Below, one piece after another: positions 42,107-52,372 of a stretch of DNA of 64,000 nucleotides. The translations under genes were made by a program, and so were the position numbers. Origin of the DNA: Fen-183 sp036504335 (GTDB taxonomy: Bacteria > Acidobacteriota > Thermoanaerobaculia > UBA5066); NCBI GenBank assembly GCA_036504335.1, contig DASXVJ010000023.1, positions 186,001 to 250,000 of the forward strand, written 5' to 3'. Numbering within the stretch: position 1 is the first letter of the stretch; the number at the start of each line of letters is the position of its first letter. The notes under the pieces are model-generated. The model saw only the letters and a list, made by a program, of their open reading frames with translations, ran no database searches and had not been told where the DNA came from.

Positions 42107-43135
42107 TCAACGCCCGCGCGACGCGGCGCCGAAGAGGAAGCCCGCGAGCGTCTCGGCAGCGTACAGGCCGGGGAGGACCGCGACGGCCTCGCCCACGGAC
42201 GCGCGGTCGAAGACGAGCCACAGCCACAGGAGCGTTCCGGCGCCGACGATCGCGCCGCGCGCCGCCTCGAACGGGTTCGACGCGAGGCGTTTCGTCGCGC
42301 CCACGAGCAGAAGAATCCCGGTCAGGAAGAGCGCCGCGGCGGGATAGGCGAGGAGAACGCGCGCCGCGCCCGGCCACTCGCCGCGCGCGATCTCGCCGGG
42401 CGCGACGGCCGCGAGGAGAGGCAGGAAGACCCAGAGAACCGCGAGAGAGAGCTTGAGGAGGCCCGAGACGAGGCGCGCTCCGCGGCGTACGGGCCGTGTC
42501 TTCGCGCGGCCGGCGGCCTTCAGGTCCTTCGCCGCGCTCGCCGTGAGACCCGTCTCCTTCGCGAGGCGCGACGGGTCGAGGAGGTCGGCGATCGAGAGGC
42601 GCAGGCACAGCAATCCCAAGAGCGCCGCGGGCCCGAGAACGCGGCCTTCGCCGAAGAAGACGAGGGCCGCCGCGCCGAAGAGGACGATCCCCGTGAGCTC
42701 GAGAAGCCAGCGCGTGCCTTCGAGGAGGCGCGAGGCGGCGCTTTCCCTGCGCCGGCGCGCGAGAGCGCGGTGCGCGAGGCCCGCCCCGAAGACGAGGACG
42801 AGGACGCCGCCTCCGAAAGGGCGCGCGAACCCGGCCGGGACGAGCCGCGCCGCGAGGAGCGGGAGGAGCGCTCCGGCGAGGAGCGTCACGACGCGGAACC
42901 CCGCGACGCGGCGGTCCGGCCCCGCCGCGAGGGACGCGTAGAAGAGGAGGACGGCGGCACCGAGGAGCCCGAGCGCCCACGCGGCGCGCGGCGCGAGCGG
43001 GAGCGCGGCGGGGAAGAGCGGCAGCGCCGCGAGACGCGCCGCCGCGCCCGTCCGGTCGAGGACGAGGAAGAAGAAGTCGAACGCGCGGGCGAGGAGGGCG
43101 GTCAACGGGCCGGACGATACCGGTAAGCGGACCAC
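42107..43135 (-). CDS. multi-pass membrane protein of unknown function
   Basis: A 342-aa protein that I do not recognise. It has eight to ten hydrophobic segments rich in Ala/Leu, separated by short Arg-rich loops (RRRRESAASRLLEG, KTRPVRRGARLV). A central cytoplasmic stretch RLSIADLLDPSRLAKETGL may be helical. The GTG at 43135 begins VVRLPVSSGPLTALL, though a later start is possible. It lies upstream of the amino acid permease on the same strand. No catalytic motif is visible. Confidence 0.6.
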   Translation of the reverse strand: MVRLPVSSGPLTALLARAFDFFFLVLDRTGAAARLAALPLFPAALPLAPRAAWALGLLGAAVLLFYASLAAGPDRRVAGFRVVTLLAGALLPLLAARLVPAGFARPFGGGVLVLVFGAGLAHRALARRRRESAASRLLEGTRWLLELTGIVLFGAAALVFFGEGRVLGPAALLGLLCLRLSIADLLDPSRLAKETGLTASAAKDLKAAGRAKTRPVRRGARLVSGLLKLSLAVLWVFLPLLAAVAPGEIARGEWPGAARVLLAYPAAALFLTGILLLVGATKRLASNPFEAARGAIVGAGTLLWLWLVFDRASVGEAVAVLPGLYAAETLAGFLFGAASRGR

Positions 43136-43147
43136 GTCGCCGCGACG

Positions 43148-43654
43148 TCACCTCTTCGCGAGTCGCTCCCGGATCTGCTTCAGGTGGTTGACGTCGTGCC
43201 CCGCGAGCATCTCGACCATGCGCGTCACGGTTTCCTTCCCGCGCTCGGAGTGCATCCCGTAGAGATCCCAGCTCTTCCGGGGAAGGCTCTTCAGAAGCCG
43301 CACCGTCCGCTCCCGGCTCACCCGGAAGGCCTCCAGGGAGAGGGAAGGATCGTGCCTTCCGTAGTCCGAGAACGCCGCCCAGGAGTCCTGGTCGTAGGCG
43401 GGGATGGAAGTGCCGCTCGCTCCGAGGACGAGGCGGATGCGGAACCCGACGACGAGCTCGGCGTCGGCCAGGTGCGCGAGGATCTCCGCGACGGCCCACG
43501 TGTGGGGAGCGGGACGGCGCGAGAGCTTCTTCTTCGGCACGCCCTTGACGAGGCGCGCGATCTGCCGCGGGGTCGCGGTCAGGATGTCGAGCGGCTTTCT
43601 TCCTTCGAGGTTGCCGAGGATTCTCTGCGTGTATTGCTGCGGCGTTTCCGGCAT
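43148..43654 (-). CDS. DinB-family protein
   Basis: A 168-aa four-helix-bundle protein of the DinB/YfiT-like superfamily. The metal-binding histidines are in HTWAVAEILAHLADAEL and AGHDVNHLKQI, and the middle section QDSWAAFSDYGRHDPSLSLEAF is typical of DinB_2. Members act as metal-dependent thiol transferases or hydrolases for small molecules, and the activity here is unknown. The ATG at 43654 is preferred to an upstream one at 43726 because a G-rich ribosome site (GGGGGG) lies just before it and homologous N-termini start here. It is divergent from the topoisomerase gene. Confidence 0.82.
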   Translation of the reverse strand: MPETPQQYTQRILGNLEGRKPLDILTATPRQIARLVKGVPKKKLSRRPAPHTWAVAEILAHLADAELVVGFRIRLVLGASGTSIPAYDQDSWAAFSDYGRHDPSLSLEAFRVSRERTVRLLKSLPRKSWDLYGMHSERGKETVTRMVEMLAGHDVNHLKQIRERLAKR

Positions 43655-43740
43655 GACCCCCCCTGTCGTCTCGAGCTCGACGCTATCAGAGGCGGGCCGC
43701 TTGACCCCGGGCGCTTTTCGCCTCACCCTCTGCCCGCCTC

Positions 43741-45657
<1,917 letters not shown>

Positions 45658-45693
45658 GGCGCCGCGTCCCGCCGGGCGGGCCGGTCCCGCTCC

Positions 45694-46515
45694 TTACTTG
45701 ACGAGCGTCGACGTCGTGACGTTGTTTCCTTCGTTGCTCTCGGCAACGGTGTTGCCGACGTCCTCCGTGGCGGTGAAGTGGTAGGTCCCCTTCGGCCAGT
45801 TCAGGTTCGCCCACCACGGCATCGTCACGTGGAACTCGCCGTGGCACGGGATCGCGGGCACGCTGAGGCCGAGCGCGTCGGGCGTCGCGAAAAACGGCGC
45901 CGAGATGGCCGAGGCGGGCACGTCCACGCAACCGCCGCCGGGGCCCGTGTGACCTTCCTTGACGCACTTGATCAGGAGGCGGGTCGGGCCCGCGTTGCCG
46001 TTGCCGACGTTCTTCACCTGCACCCAGCCGTCCATCGGCGTGTGGAGCGCGGGAACGAGGTCGGGCTTGCCGTCGCAGTTGGGGTTCGGATGAGTGGGGC
46101 CCGTCGGGTTGCCGCCACCGCCGCAGTCGAGCGTGAACGGGGCGGGCTTCGAGCTCACGTCATTCGGTGCCAGGACGTGGAGCGTCACCGAGCCGTGGAA
46201 GGGATGAAACGCGGGCATGACGGCGCCGAGCGTCCAGGTTTCCGTGACGATCGCCGGATGAGTGCCGTCGTACGCGGCGGTGTGCGGGCCGGTGGTGTCG
46301 ACCGCGCCGTCGCTGCGCTCCCATTTGTACCGGAATTCACCCCTTCCGTTGAGCGTGACCTTTCCCGTGAACGTGAACTTCACGGGGCAGGGTCCCCTGC
46401 TCGACGTGGGCGAGACCGAGAGACTGACGGACGTGACGGACAGGGCCGAAGCCGGCGGGGCCGCGGCCGCGAGGGCCGCGGGCAGGAGGATGGACGCGAG
46501 GCTCTTCATCTTCAT
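45694..46515 (-). CDS. secreted CARDB-type beta-sandwich protein
   Basis: A 273-aa exported protein. From the ATG at 46515 a signal peptide ends near PASALS. The first half contains an Ig-like region (VSLSVSPTSSRGPCPVKFTF). The second half, starting KPDLVPALHTPMDGWVQVKN, resembles a CARDB (cell-adhesion related) domain with GNAGPTRLLIKCVKEG and ends in VGNTVAESNEGNNVTTSTL. A GGNPTGPTHPNPNCDG linker joins them. It is probably an extracellular or surface protein of unknown function. The frame is open upstream to 46614, but the signal sequence fixes the start. Confidence 0.75.
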   Translation of the reverse strand: MKMKSLASILLPAALAAAAPPASALSVTSVSLSVSPTSSRGPCPVKFTFTGKVTLNGRGEFRYKWERSDGAVDTTGPHTAAYDGTHPAIVTETWTLGAVMPAFHPFHGSVTLHVLAPNDVSSKPAPFTLDCGGGGNPTGPTHPNPNCDGKPDLVPALHTPMDGWVQVKNVGNGNAGPTRLLIKCVKEGHTGPGGGCVDVPASAISAPFFATPDALGLSVPAIPCHGEFHVTMPWWANLNWPKGTYHFTATEDVGNTVAESNEGNNVTTSTLVK

Positions 46516-46631
46516 GGTGTGCTCCCTTCGCCCGGCAACATGCGTCCGGACCGGCGTGGGGGGCAAGGGCGCCGCATGGCCCAGGCGCGCCGAAGTGCGG
46601 TCTGCACGCGTCATGAGAGAGAATCAGACTC

Positions 46632-46859
46632 ATGAAGAGTCCGCTCCAGAAGTACGAACGAGACGGCCTCACGGTGACGTTCGACCCCCGCGTCTGCACG
46701 CACTCCGGGGTCTGTGTCCGGGGCCTCTTCGACGTCTTCGACGTGAGCAGGCGGCCGTGGGTGAATCTCGACGGGGCGCCCGCGGAGCAGGTCGTCGAGC
46801 AGGTGAAGCTCTGCCCCTCGGGCGCGCTTCAGTTCAGCCTCGGGGCTTCGAAGGGCTGA
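46632..46859 (+). CDS. YjdI-like small iron-sulfur (Fer4_19) protein
   Basis: A 75-aa protein with the divergent mono-cluster pattern of the Fer4_19/YjdI family: VCTHSGVCVRGL (two Cys) and KLCPSGALQ (third Cys). It probably binds a single Fe-S cluster and passes electrons, with no partner evident. The ATG at 46632 is 117 bp from the divergent secreted protein gene. Its last 26 bp overlap the 3' end of the convergent TrmJ gene. Confidence 0.82.
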   Translation: MKSPLQKYERDGLTVTFDPRVCTHSGVCVRGLFDVFDVSRRPWVNLDGAPAEQVVEQVKLCPSGALQFSLGASKG

Positions 46860-47574
46860 CGCCGAGTCCGCGCCGGAGCGCGGCCAGCGCCCCGAGGAGC
46901 AGCGTGACCTCGCGCGTGGTCGGCTTCCCGCGCTTCACGAACGACTCGATCTCGGCGATGACCTCGCGGGAATGGCCCCGGCCCGGGTAGCCCGAGAGAG
47001 AGAGAGTCTCTTTGAGTGAAGAGAGGAGGCGGCGGATGTCCTTCGACGGCGCCAGCGGTTCTCCGGGGAGCGGCGTTGCGTGCCTTCGGCGCGAGGATTC
47101 TTCGAATGGAAAGAGATTCGAGAGGGAGATTGCGACGGACTGCGCGAGGTTCAGCGTGGGGAACACATCCGATGTCGCGATCCTCAGCCGCGCGTCGCAC
47201 GCCTTCAGCTCCTCCGTCGTCAGCCCCCCGCGCTCCGGCCCGAACACGAGGGCGACGCGGCGGCCGCGCCGGAGGGAAGAGGAGATTTCCTTGAAAGTGG
47301 TGGGGGGCGGCAGCCCCCGCGAGGCCCGCCCGCGCAAGGACGAAAGGGCGACCACGACGTCGGCTCGGGCGCCGAGATCCTCCACCGCGCCGAGGGTCTT
47401 CACCTTTCTAAGAAAGTCTTCAGCCCCGGAGGCGAAAGCCACTGCGTCGGGGTGCAGCAGGTCCGCGCGCGGGTCGACGACCAGCAGCTCCGCCCCGAAA
47501 TTCTTCGCCGCGCGCGCGGCGGCCCCGAGGTTGCCGGGGTTGTGGGTCCGGACCAGAACGGCGAGAACGGGCAT
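46834..47574 (-). CDS. trmJ: TrmJ/SpoU-family tRNA (cytidine/uridine-2'-O-)-methyltransferase
   Basis: A 246-aa SPOUT methyltransferase that methylates the 2'-O of ribose, probably position 32 of tRNA. The N-terminal VRTHNPGNLGAAARAAKNFG, VALVFGPERGGLT and LNLAQSVAI are motifs 1-3 of the trefoil knot. The C-terminal extension is typical of TrmJ rather than TrmH. The ATG at 47574 is chosen because the N-terminal motif begins there; upstream codons are an open shadow. It carries one exact AT-rich element (47397-47421, coding EDFLRKVK) and three diverged AT-rich stretches near 47000-47030, 47095-47125 and 47276-47302. Confidence 0.9.
   Translation of the reverse strand: MPVLAVLVRTHNPGNLGAAARAAKNFGAELLVVDPRADLLHPDAVAFASGAEDFLRKVKTLGAVEDLGARADVVVALSSLRGRASRGLPPPTTFKEISSSLRRGRRVALVFGPERGGLTTEELKACDARLRIATSDVFPTLNLAQSVAISLSNLFPFEESSRRRHATPLPGEPLAPSKDIRRLLSSLKETLSLSGYPGRGHSREVIAEIESFVKRGKPTTREVTLLLGALAALRRGLGVSPSKPRG
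47397..47421 (+). repeat. interspersed AT-rich element, copy 6 (core 47406-47415)
   Basis: TCTTCACC, then TTTCTAAGAAAG with the exact core, then TCTTC. In trmJ it encodes EDFLRKVK, the same frame and nearly the same peptide as the copy in murQ (EDFLRRV), although the two proteins are unrelated. Confidence 0.65.
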
Positions 47575-47604
47575 CGGGGGCGATCTTGGGTCAGAATCCG
47601 GCCC

Positions 47605-47808
47605 ATGTCGAAGGGACGATCCGAGGACGAACAGAAGGCCGTCGAAACGATCCTGTGGGCCCTGGGCCACAAGCTCCAGCGCCTGAGGGACGAATACACG
47701 ATGAGCGCCCAGAGGGGCGAAGAGCCCGCGGGCATCGAGAAAGGCCTCGAGCTCGCCCTGCGCGAGGTGAACGACCTTCTCCCGCGCCGCAAGAGACTGA
47801 AGGGATAG
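47605..47808 (+). CDS. small conserved-looking protein of unknown function
   Basis: A 67-aa, charged, probably helical protein (MSKGRSEDEQKAVETILWAL onward, ending LLPRRKRLKG). I do not recognise a family. It begins at the ATG at 47605, 30 bp from the divergent trmJ start, and ends 7 bp before the radical-SAM-like gene on the same strand, so the two are likely cotranscribed. The frame remains open far upstream only as a shadow of trmJ. Confidence 0.6.
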   Translation: MSKGRSEDEQKAVETILWALGHKLQRLRDEYTMSAQRGEEPAGIEKGLELALREVNDLLPRRKRLKG

Positions 47809-47815
47809 AAACTCC

Positions 47816-49063
47816 ATGCTGAAACCCGTCGAGCTCGAAATCGAGCTTTTCTGCCTTGGAATGCGCATCGATGACTCCTGCCACGTGGACGAGGACGGCC
47901 GCCGCATCTCGCGCACGCGCGCCGGCCTCGGTTCGGGCCTCGAGCTGCTGCTGCCGTCCCCGCGCAAGAAGATCTGGATCAACGTTCCGGTCGTCGAGCC
48001 GTTCGCGGCGAGGTCGCCTCTCCTCCTCGTCAAGAGCGGAGCCGCGTACGCGATCACGGACACGCGCACGGGCGATCACTACCCCGTCGAGGTGCCGCCG
48101 GAGCCCGAGTGGTACTCGTGGAGGACGAAGACGGGCGCGGAGATGAGCCGCATCGGCGTCCTGCAGGGCACGTACCTCGGGATCTACGTCTCGAACTCGT
48201 GCCTCTACTGGAACCTGCCCGCATCGCCGGCGTGCGCGTTCTGCACGACGGGCCGCAACGTGGGCGAGGCCGAGGAGTCGCGCAAGAAGGTCGGGGACGT
48301 CGTCGAGGTCGCGAAGGCCGCGCGCGACCGCTCGGGCTCGATCTTCACGCACCTGAACACGGGCTATCACTTCGAGGACATCGACAAGCACGAGTCGCTC
48401 CACGGCCTGAGGCAGTGCGAGCCTTTCGTCAGGGCGATCCGCGCCGAGGTCGGCGGGTTCATCGGCGTCCAGGCCGTGCCCGTCCCGCGACGCAAGTTCC
48501 AGGAGTACGACGACCTCATCGCGGCCGGGACCGACCATTTCTCGTTCTGCTACGAGTTCGAGGACGCCGAGACGTTCGCGCGGCTCTGCCCGGGCAAGGC
48601 GCAGACGGTCGGCCAGCAGGCGTTCTTCGACGCAATGGAGTACACCGCAAAGAAGCTGGGGCCCGGCAAGGTCTCGGGCGAGATCATCGCGGGCCCCGAG
48701 CCGATCGACGCGACGAAGCGCGCGATCGACCGCATCGTGAACGCGGGCGCCTTCCCGACCGTGTGCATCTTCCGGCCCACGCTCGGCAGCGCGATGGAGC
48801 ACGTCGACCCGCCGAAGCCGGACGACATGAAGGAAGTCTTCGCGTACCTCTGGCAGGCCGTCACGCGCGTCGGCCTGCCGGTCGGGATCCTGCCGGGCAT
48901 CCAGGTCTCGCTCGTCGTCCAGCCCGAGGAGGCCGCCGAGCTCGTCCCGCCGACGCTCGGATCGCGCCTCTACGAGACGAAGCTCGCCGCGATGCGCACG
49001 CTCGCGAAGCCCTACGTTGCCTGGAAGCGCCGGCCGAGGGGCGGCGTCGCCGCCGGAGCCTGA
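47816..49063 (+). CDS. radical-SAM-like protein with a CX10CX2C motif
   Basis: A 415-aa protein resembling radical SAM enzymes in its middle region: strands such as FTHLNTGYHFEDID, GFIGVQAVPVP and GKVSGEIIAGPEP follow a cysteine cluster. The cluster is C129-x10-C140-x2-C143 (SCLYWNLPASPACAFC), not the canonical CX3CX2C. If it binds a 4Fe-4S cluster and SAM it belongs to a non-canonical group. The N-terminal 120 residues form a separate domain of unknown type. It is coupled to the 67-aa gene upstream (7-bp gap). Its reaction cannot be predicted. Confidence 0.7.
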   Translation: MLKPVELEIELFCLGMRIDDSCHVDEDGRRISRTRAGLGSGLELLLPSPRKKIWINVPVVEPFAARSPLLLVKSGAAYAITDTRTGDHYPVEVPPEPEWYSWRTKTGAEMSRIGVLQGTYLGIYVSNSCLYWNLPASPACAFCTTGRNVGEAEESRKKVGDVVEVAKAARDRSGSIFTHLNTGYHFEDIDKHESLHGLRQCEPFVRAIRAEVGGFIGVQAVPVPRRKFQEYDDLIAAGTDHFSFCYEFEDAETFARLCPGKAQTVGQQAFFDAMEYTAKKLGPGKVSGEIIAGPEPIDATKRAIDRIVNAGAFPTVCIFRPTLGSAMEHVDPPKPDDMKEVFAYLWQAVTRVGLPVGILPGIQVSLVVQPEEAAELVPPTLGSRLYETKLAAMRTLAKPYVAWKRRPRGGVAAGA

Positions 49064-49160
49064 GCCCGCCGTCGGGCGGGAAAGTGGCGGGCTCTATGAC
49101 GCCCGTCATGAGGGATGGCCCCGCCCCGGGACAAGGTGCGTCTCGAACGAGGAGGATGTC

Positions 49161-49775
49161 ATGTCCCGATTCACGCAAGGGTCCGTCGTCGTCGCCGCCG
49201 CGGTGTGCGCGATCCTGTCCGCCCGGCCGGCGCTCGCCCACTGCGACACGGCCGACGGTCCCGTCGTCGCCGATGCGAGGGTCGCTCTCGACAAGGGAGA
49301 CGTCACGCCCGTCCTCAAGTGGGTCAAGCCGGGAGCCGAGGCCGAGGTGAAGGCGGCCTTTGCGCGCGCTCTCGCGGTGCGCGGGAAGGGTCCGGAGGTC
49401 CGATCCCTGGCCGACGAATACTTCTTCGAAAACCTCGTCAGGATCCACCGGGCCGGCGAGGGAGCGCCCTACACCGGCATCCTGCCGGCGGGAACTCCCG
49501 TCGAGCCCGCGATCGCGCTCGCCGACCAGGCGCTCGAGAGCGGGAGCGCCGACAGGCTCCTGAAGGGCGTCGCGCACCACGTCGACGAGGGAATCCGGGA
49601 ACGCTTCGCGCGGGCCGCCGCGGCGAAGAAGAACGCCGCGGCGAGCGTGGCCGCGGGCCGCGAGTTCGTGGAGGCGTACGTGGAGCTCACGCACTACGTC
49701 GAGCGCCTGCACCGCGACGCGACGACGTCCGCCGCGCACGGCGGGAAGGCGCCTGCGGGCGGGCACGAGCACTGA
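49161..49775 (+). CDS. exported DUF6448-like protein
   Basis: A 204-aa secreted protein. A signal peptide ends at ALAHCD, and the mature N-terminus HCDTADGPVVADARVAL is characteristic of what I recall as the DUF6448 family. Three conserved-looking helices follow, including EYFFENLVRIHRAGEGAPYTG and a HHVDEGIRERFARA stretch, and a His-rich C-terminus (AHGGK...GGHEH) might bind metal. No function is known. The ATG at 49161 has a GGAGG site. The methyltransferase gene starts 2 bp after its stop. Confidence 0.7.
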   Translation: MSRFTQGSVVVAAAVCAILSARPALAHCDTADGPVVADARVALDKGDVTPVLKWVKPGAEAEVKAAFARALAVRGKGPEVRSLADEYFFENLVRIHRAGEGAPYTGILPAGTPVEPAIALADQALESGSADRLLKGVAHHVDEGIRERFARAAAAKKNAAASVAAGREFVEAYVELTHYVERLHRDATTSAAHGGKAPAGGHEH

Positions 49776-49777
49776 GC

Positions 49778-50455
49778 GTGACGGGCCGCTGGGAGGACGC
49801 CGGAGTCGTCCGGGGCTTCTCGGCGGCCGCTCCCAACCAGGTTCTTCTGGCCTTCGTCCGTGCCGCGCTCGCCGGCCGGCCGGGGCTGCGCGTCCTCGAC
49901 CTCGGCTGCGGCGCCGCCCGTAATGCGGTTCCCATGGCGGCGGAGGGCGCCGCCGTCGTCGGGACCGACATCGCGTGGCCCATGCTGGCGGCGGCGCGCG
50001 GGCGGGCCGCATCCGAAGGCGTCGCGGACCGGGTCACGCTCGTGCGCGCCCCCATGGACCGACTGCCCGTGGCGGACGCGAGCGTCGATCTCGTCGTGGC
50101 GCACGGAATCTGGAACCTCGCGAGGTCGGCGGCCGAGCTGCGCCGCGCGATCGCCGAAGCGGGGCGCGTCGCCCGGCCGGGCGCCGGCCTCTTCCTCTTC
50201 ACGTTCTCCCGCGCCACGCTCGCCCCGGACGACCGGTCCGTGGCGGGGGAGCCGTTCGTGTTCACGCAGTTCGCGGGCGAGCCCCAGACCTTCCTGACCG
50301 AGGCGGAGATTCTGGAGGAGCTCGCGCGTGGCGGGTTCGAGAAGGACCCGCCGGGCCGGCTCACCGAGTACAACCGCCCGCCGGCCGGCGCGCTCGCACG
50401 CGGCGGCCCGGTGATCTATGAGGGCACGTTCCGGAGGGTCGGGGCCGGTTCGTAG
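49778..50455 (+). CDS. class I SAM-dependent methyltransferase
   Basis: A 225-aa methyltransferase with motif I VLDLGCGAARNAVPMAAEG, motif II GTDIAWPML and a motif IV region ASVDLVVAHGIWNL. It uses SAM to methylate an unknown small substrate. The GTG at 49778 follows the DUF6448 gene stop by 2 bp, so the pair is cotranscribed. Its last 40 bp overlap the 3' end of the convergent AhpD-like gene. Confidence 0.85.
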   Translation: MTGRWEDAGVVRGFSAAAPNQVLLAFVRAALAGRPGLRVLDLGCGAARNAVPMAAEGAAVVGTDIAWPMLAAARGRAASEGVADRVTLVRAPMDRLPVADASVDLVVAHGIWNLARSAAELRRAIAEAGRVARPGAGLFLFTFSRATLAPDDRSVAGEPFVFTQFAGEPQTFLTEAEILEELARGGFEKDPPGRLTEYNRPPAGALARGGPVIYEGTFRRVGAGS

Positions 50456-50901
50456 GTGCCGGGCGGGGTTCGGAAGGGGATCGCGAGCCGGTTCCAGGCG
50501 TTGATCGCCACGACCACCCAGTTGAGGTCGACGAGCTCCTTCTCGGAGAAGTGCCGCCTCGCCTCCTCGTACACCTCGTCCGGCACGTGTGTCTCCGCGA
50601 CCCGCGTGACGGACTCGGCCCAGGCGAGCGCGGCCCGCTCGCGGGGCGAATAGAAGGGGGATTCCCGCCAGGCGTCGAGCAGGTAGAGACGCTGCTCCGC
50701 CTCACCGGCGGCCCGGGCGTCCTTCGTGTGCATGTCGATGCAATAGGCGCAGCCGTTGATCTGGGACGCACGCAGCTTCACGAGCTCGATCAGGGAGCGC
50801 TCGAGACCGCAGCGATCGAGATAGCGCTCGAGCGCCAGCATCGTTTCGTACGCCTCGGGAGTCGTGACGTGCGCGTCGATCCTCGGCTTCGTGTTGTCCA
50901 C
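50416..50901 (-). CDS. AhpD-like/carboxymuconolactone decarboxylase-family peroxidase
   Basis: A 161-aa alkylhydroperoxidase-like protein. The active-site CxxC and histidine are in NGCAYCIDMHTKDARAAG (about residues 50-67), and the N-terminus FETMLALERYLDR-type helices fit the family. It should reduce organic peroxides or act as a thiol-disulfide protein. It is the last gene in the ECF sigma operon (sigma, DoxX, di-heme peroxidase, AhpD), 35 bp after the peroxidase gene. This composition points to oxidative-stress defence. Confidence 0.88.
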   Translation of the reverse strand: MDNTKPRIDAHVTTPEAYETMLALERYLDRCGLERSLIELVKLRASQINGCAYCIDMHTKDARAAGEAEQRLYLLDAWRESPFYSPRERAALAWAESVTRVAETHVPDEVYEEARRHFSEKELVDLNWVVVAINAWNRLAIPFRTPPGTYEPAPTLRNVPS

Positions 50902-50936
50902 ACCACCTCCGTTTCACCCGGTTGTCTGGCCTCACC

Positions 50937-52322
50937 TTACAGCGACTTCAGGTACTCGACGAGGTCCCTCTTCTCGGCCGGAGTCAGAGAGAGGCCCTTG
51001 AACGAATCGTATTGATTCACGACGTCGAGAAGGGTCGGAAAGCGCCCGTCGTGGTAGAAGCCGCCCTTCGACCGCGTGAAGAGGCCGCGGAGGGGCGTCG
51101 TGCGATAGCCCCTGCCGGGGGAGCGGCGCGCCTGGAAGTCGTCGATGCCGATCTCCTCCGGCGTGTGCATGTTCCAGCCCGGCTCGGTCGTGAGCGGCTC
51201 CGTGTGGCAGGACGCGCACTGCCCCTTCCCGGCGAAGAGCATGCCTCCCCGTCCGGCGGCCGCCGCGTCGAAGCTGCCGGCGCGCGGCGTCGGCGCCGGA
51301 ATCGAGAGCTGGTACGCGTGCAGGGCCGCGAGCTTCGAGGTGACCTGGTCCTCGCCCTCGGCGACTTGCGTGTGGCCGGAACGGGCGCGGGCCGCGACGG
51401 GGAACTGCACGGCGTCGTCGAGGCGCGGGTCGAAGAAGTTGCCCTTGCCGTGCATCTCGAGGACCGCGACGAACGCGTTCCAGTACGGGATCGAGCCCCA
51501 ACCGGTGTAGGTATGAAGGTTCACGCCCGCGAGGCCGAAGGCGGCCGGGATGAGCGTCGCGGCCGACTTCCCGTCCGGCCGGAACGCCTTGCCGTCGAGG
51601 AAGAGCTCGGCGTCGAACTTCCCGGGGCCCCAGCTCGCGAGCACGGTGCGCGTCGTCGCGTCGCTGACGCCGAGGAAACGGTCGACGGCCGAGAGGTCCG
51701 GCGAGAGAGCCACGATCGCGCCGACGTTGAGATCGCGGTTGGGCCATCCGTCGAGGCGACGACCGATGCCGGGAGCGAAGGAGTCGTCGACCGTGGAGTG
51801 ACAGAACGCGCACTGGATTCCGAGGGAGACGATCTTCCCGCCCGGGGAGAAGCGGCCGGTCACGCCCACGACGGCGTTGAGCTGAAGAAGCGCCAGCGTC
51901 GTCGCCGGGTCGTCCAGGTTGACCGCGCCGGACTTGATTCCCTTGACGACGGTCGAGGGCAAGGCGTCGGAGTCCACCTTCAGGCCGACCGCAAGCGCGG
52001 TCCTCGGGCTCACGCCCGGGCCCACGCCTCCGTTCGCCGAGCCGGCGATCGCTTCGTGGAGCCGGAGCGTGTCGCCCCAGAACGCCTCGTCACCGAAAGT
52101 GTCGTTGCGGAAGATCCGCCGTCCCTCGTCCAGCATCCGATGGCTGCTCGCCATGATCGAAAGGTCGGCGTCGCCGGCCGATTCCGTCGAGCGCGCCGCC
52201 ACGTCGTGCGACGGCGCCGCCGACTGGGCGAGGGCGGCGCGGTCGCAGCGGAGCGTCGCTGCGAGGACGACGGCGAGAGGAACGAACGCGAGGAGCGTGA
52301 AGAGGGAAGTCTTTTTCGTCAT
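50937..52322 (-). CDS. exported di-heme cytochrome c peroxidase-like protein
   Basis: A 461-aa periplasmic protein with an N-terminal hydrophobic signal/anchor (MTKKTSLFTLLAFVPLAVVL). Two CxxCH heme c sites are present: CAFCH (about residue 165) and CASCH (about residue 360). The C-terminal region GGFYHDGRFPTLLDVVNQYD is typical of the MauG/CCP superfamily. It probably reduces hydrogen peroxide or oxidises a partner. The ATG at 52322 is preferred over 52367 because the signal sequence begins there. It lies between doxX-like and ahpD-like genes. Confidence 0.85.
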   Translation of the reverse strand: MTKKTSLFTLLAFVPLAVVLAATLRCDRAALAQSAAPSHDVAARSTESAGDADLSIMASSHRMLDEGRRIFRNDTFGDEAFWGDTLRLHEAIAGSANGGVGPGVSPRTALAVGLKVDSDALPSTVVKGIKSGAVNLDDPATTLALLQLNAVVGVTGRFSPGGKIVSLGIQCAFCHSTVDDSFAPGIGRRLDGWPNRDLNVGAIVALSPDLSAVDRFLGVSDATTRTVLASWGPGKFDAELFLDGKAFRPDGKSAATLIPAAFGLAGVNLHTYTGWGSIPYWNAFVAVLEMHGKGNFFDPRLDDAVQFPVAARARSGHTQVAEGEDQVTSKLAALHAYQLSIPAPTPRAGSFDAAAAGRGGMLFAGKGQCASCHTEPLTTEPGWNMHTPEEIGIDDFQARRSPGRGYRTTPLRGLFTRSKGGFYHDGRFPTLLDVVNQYDSFKGLSLTPAEKRDLVEYLKSL

Positions 52323-52372
52323 GGCCGCGCGTTGCAGGATCGCCGGCGAACGCAGGTCGTGTCTCATCGCCG

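Noticed and set aside
45658..45693. CCCGCCGGGCGGG hairpin after the topoisomerase gene
   Set aside because: GC-rich stem without a loop of usual size or U-run; too weak to call a terminator.
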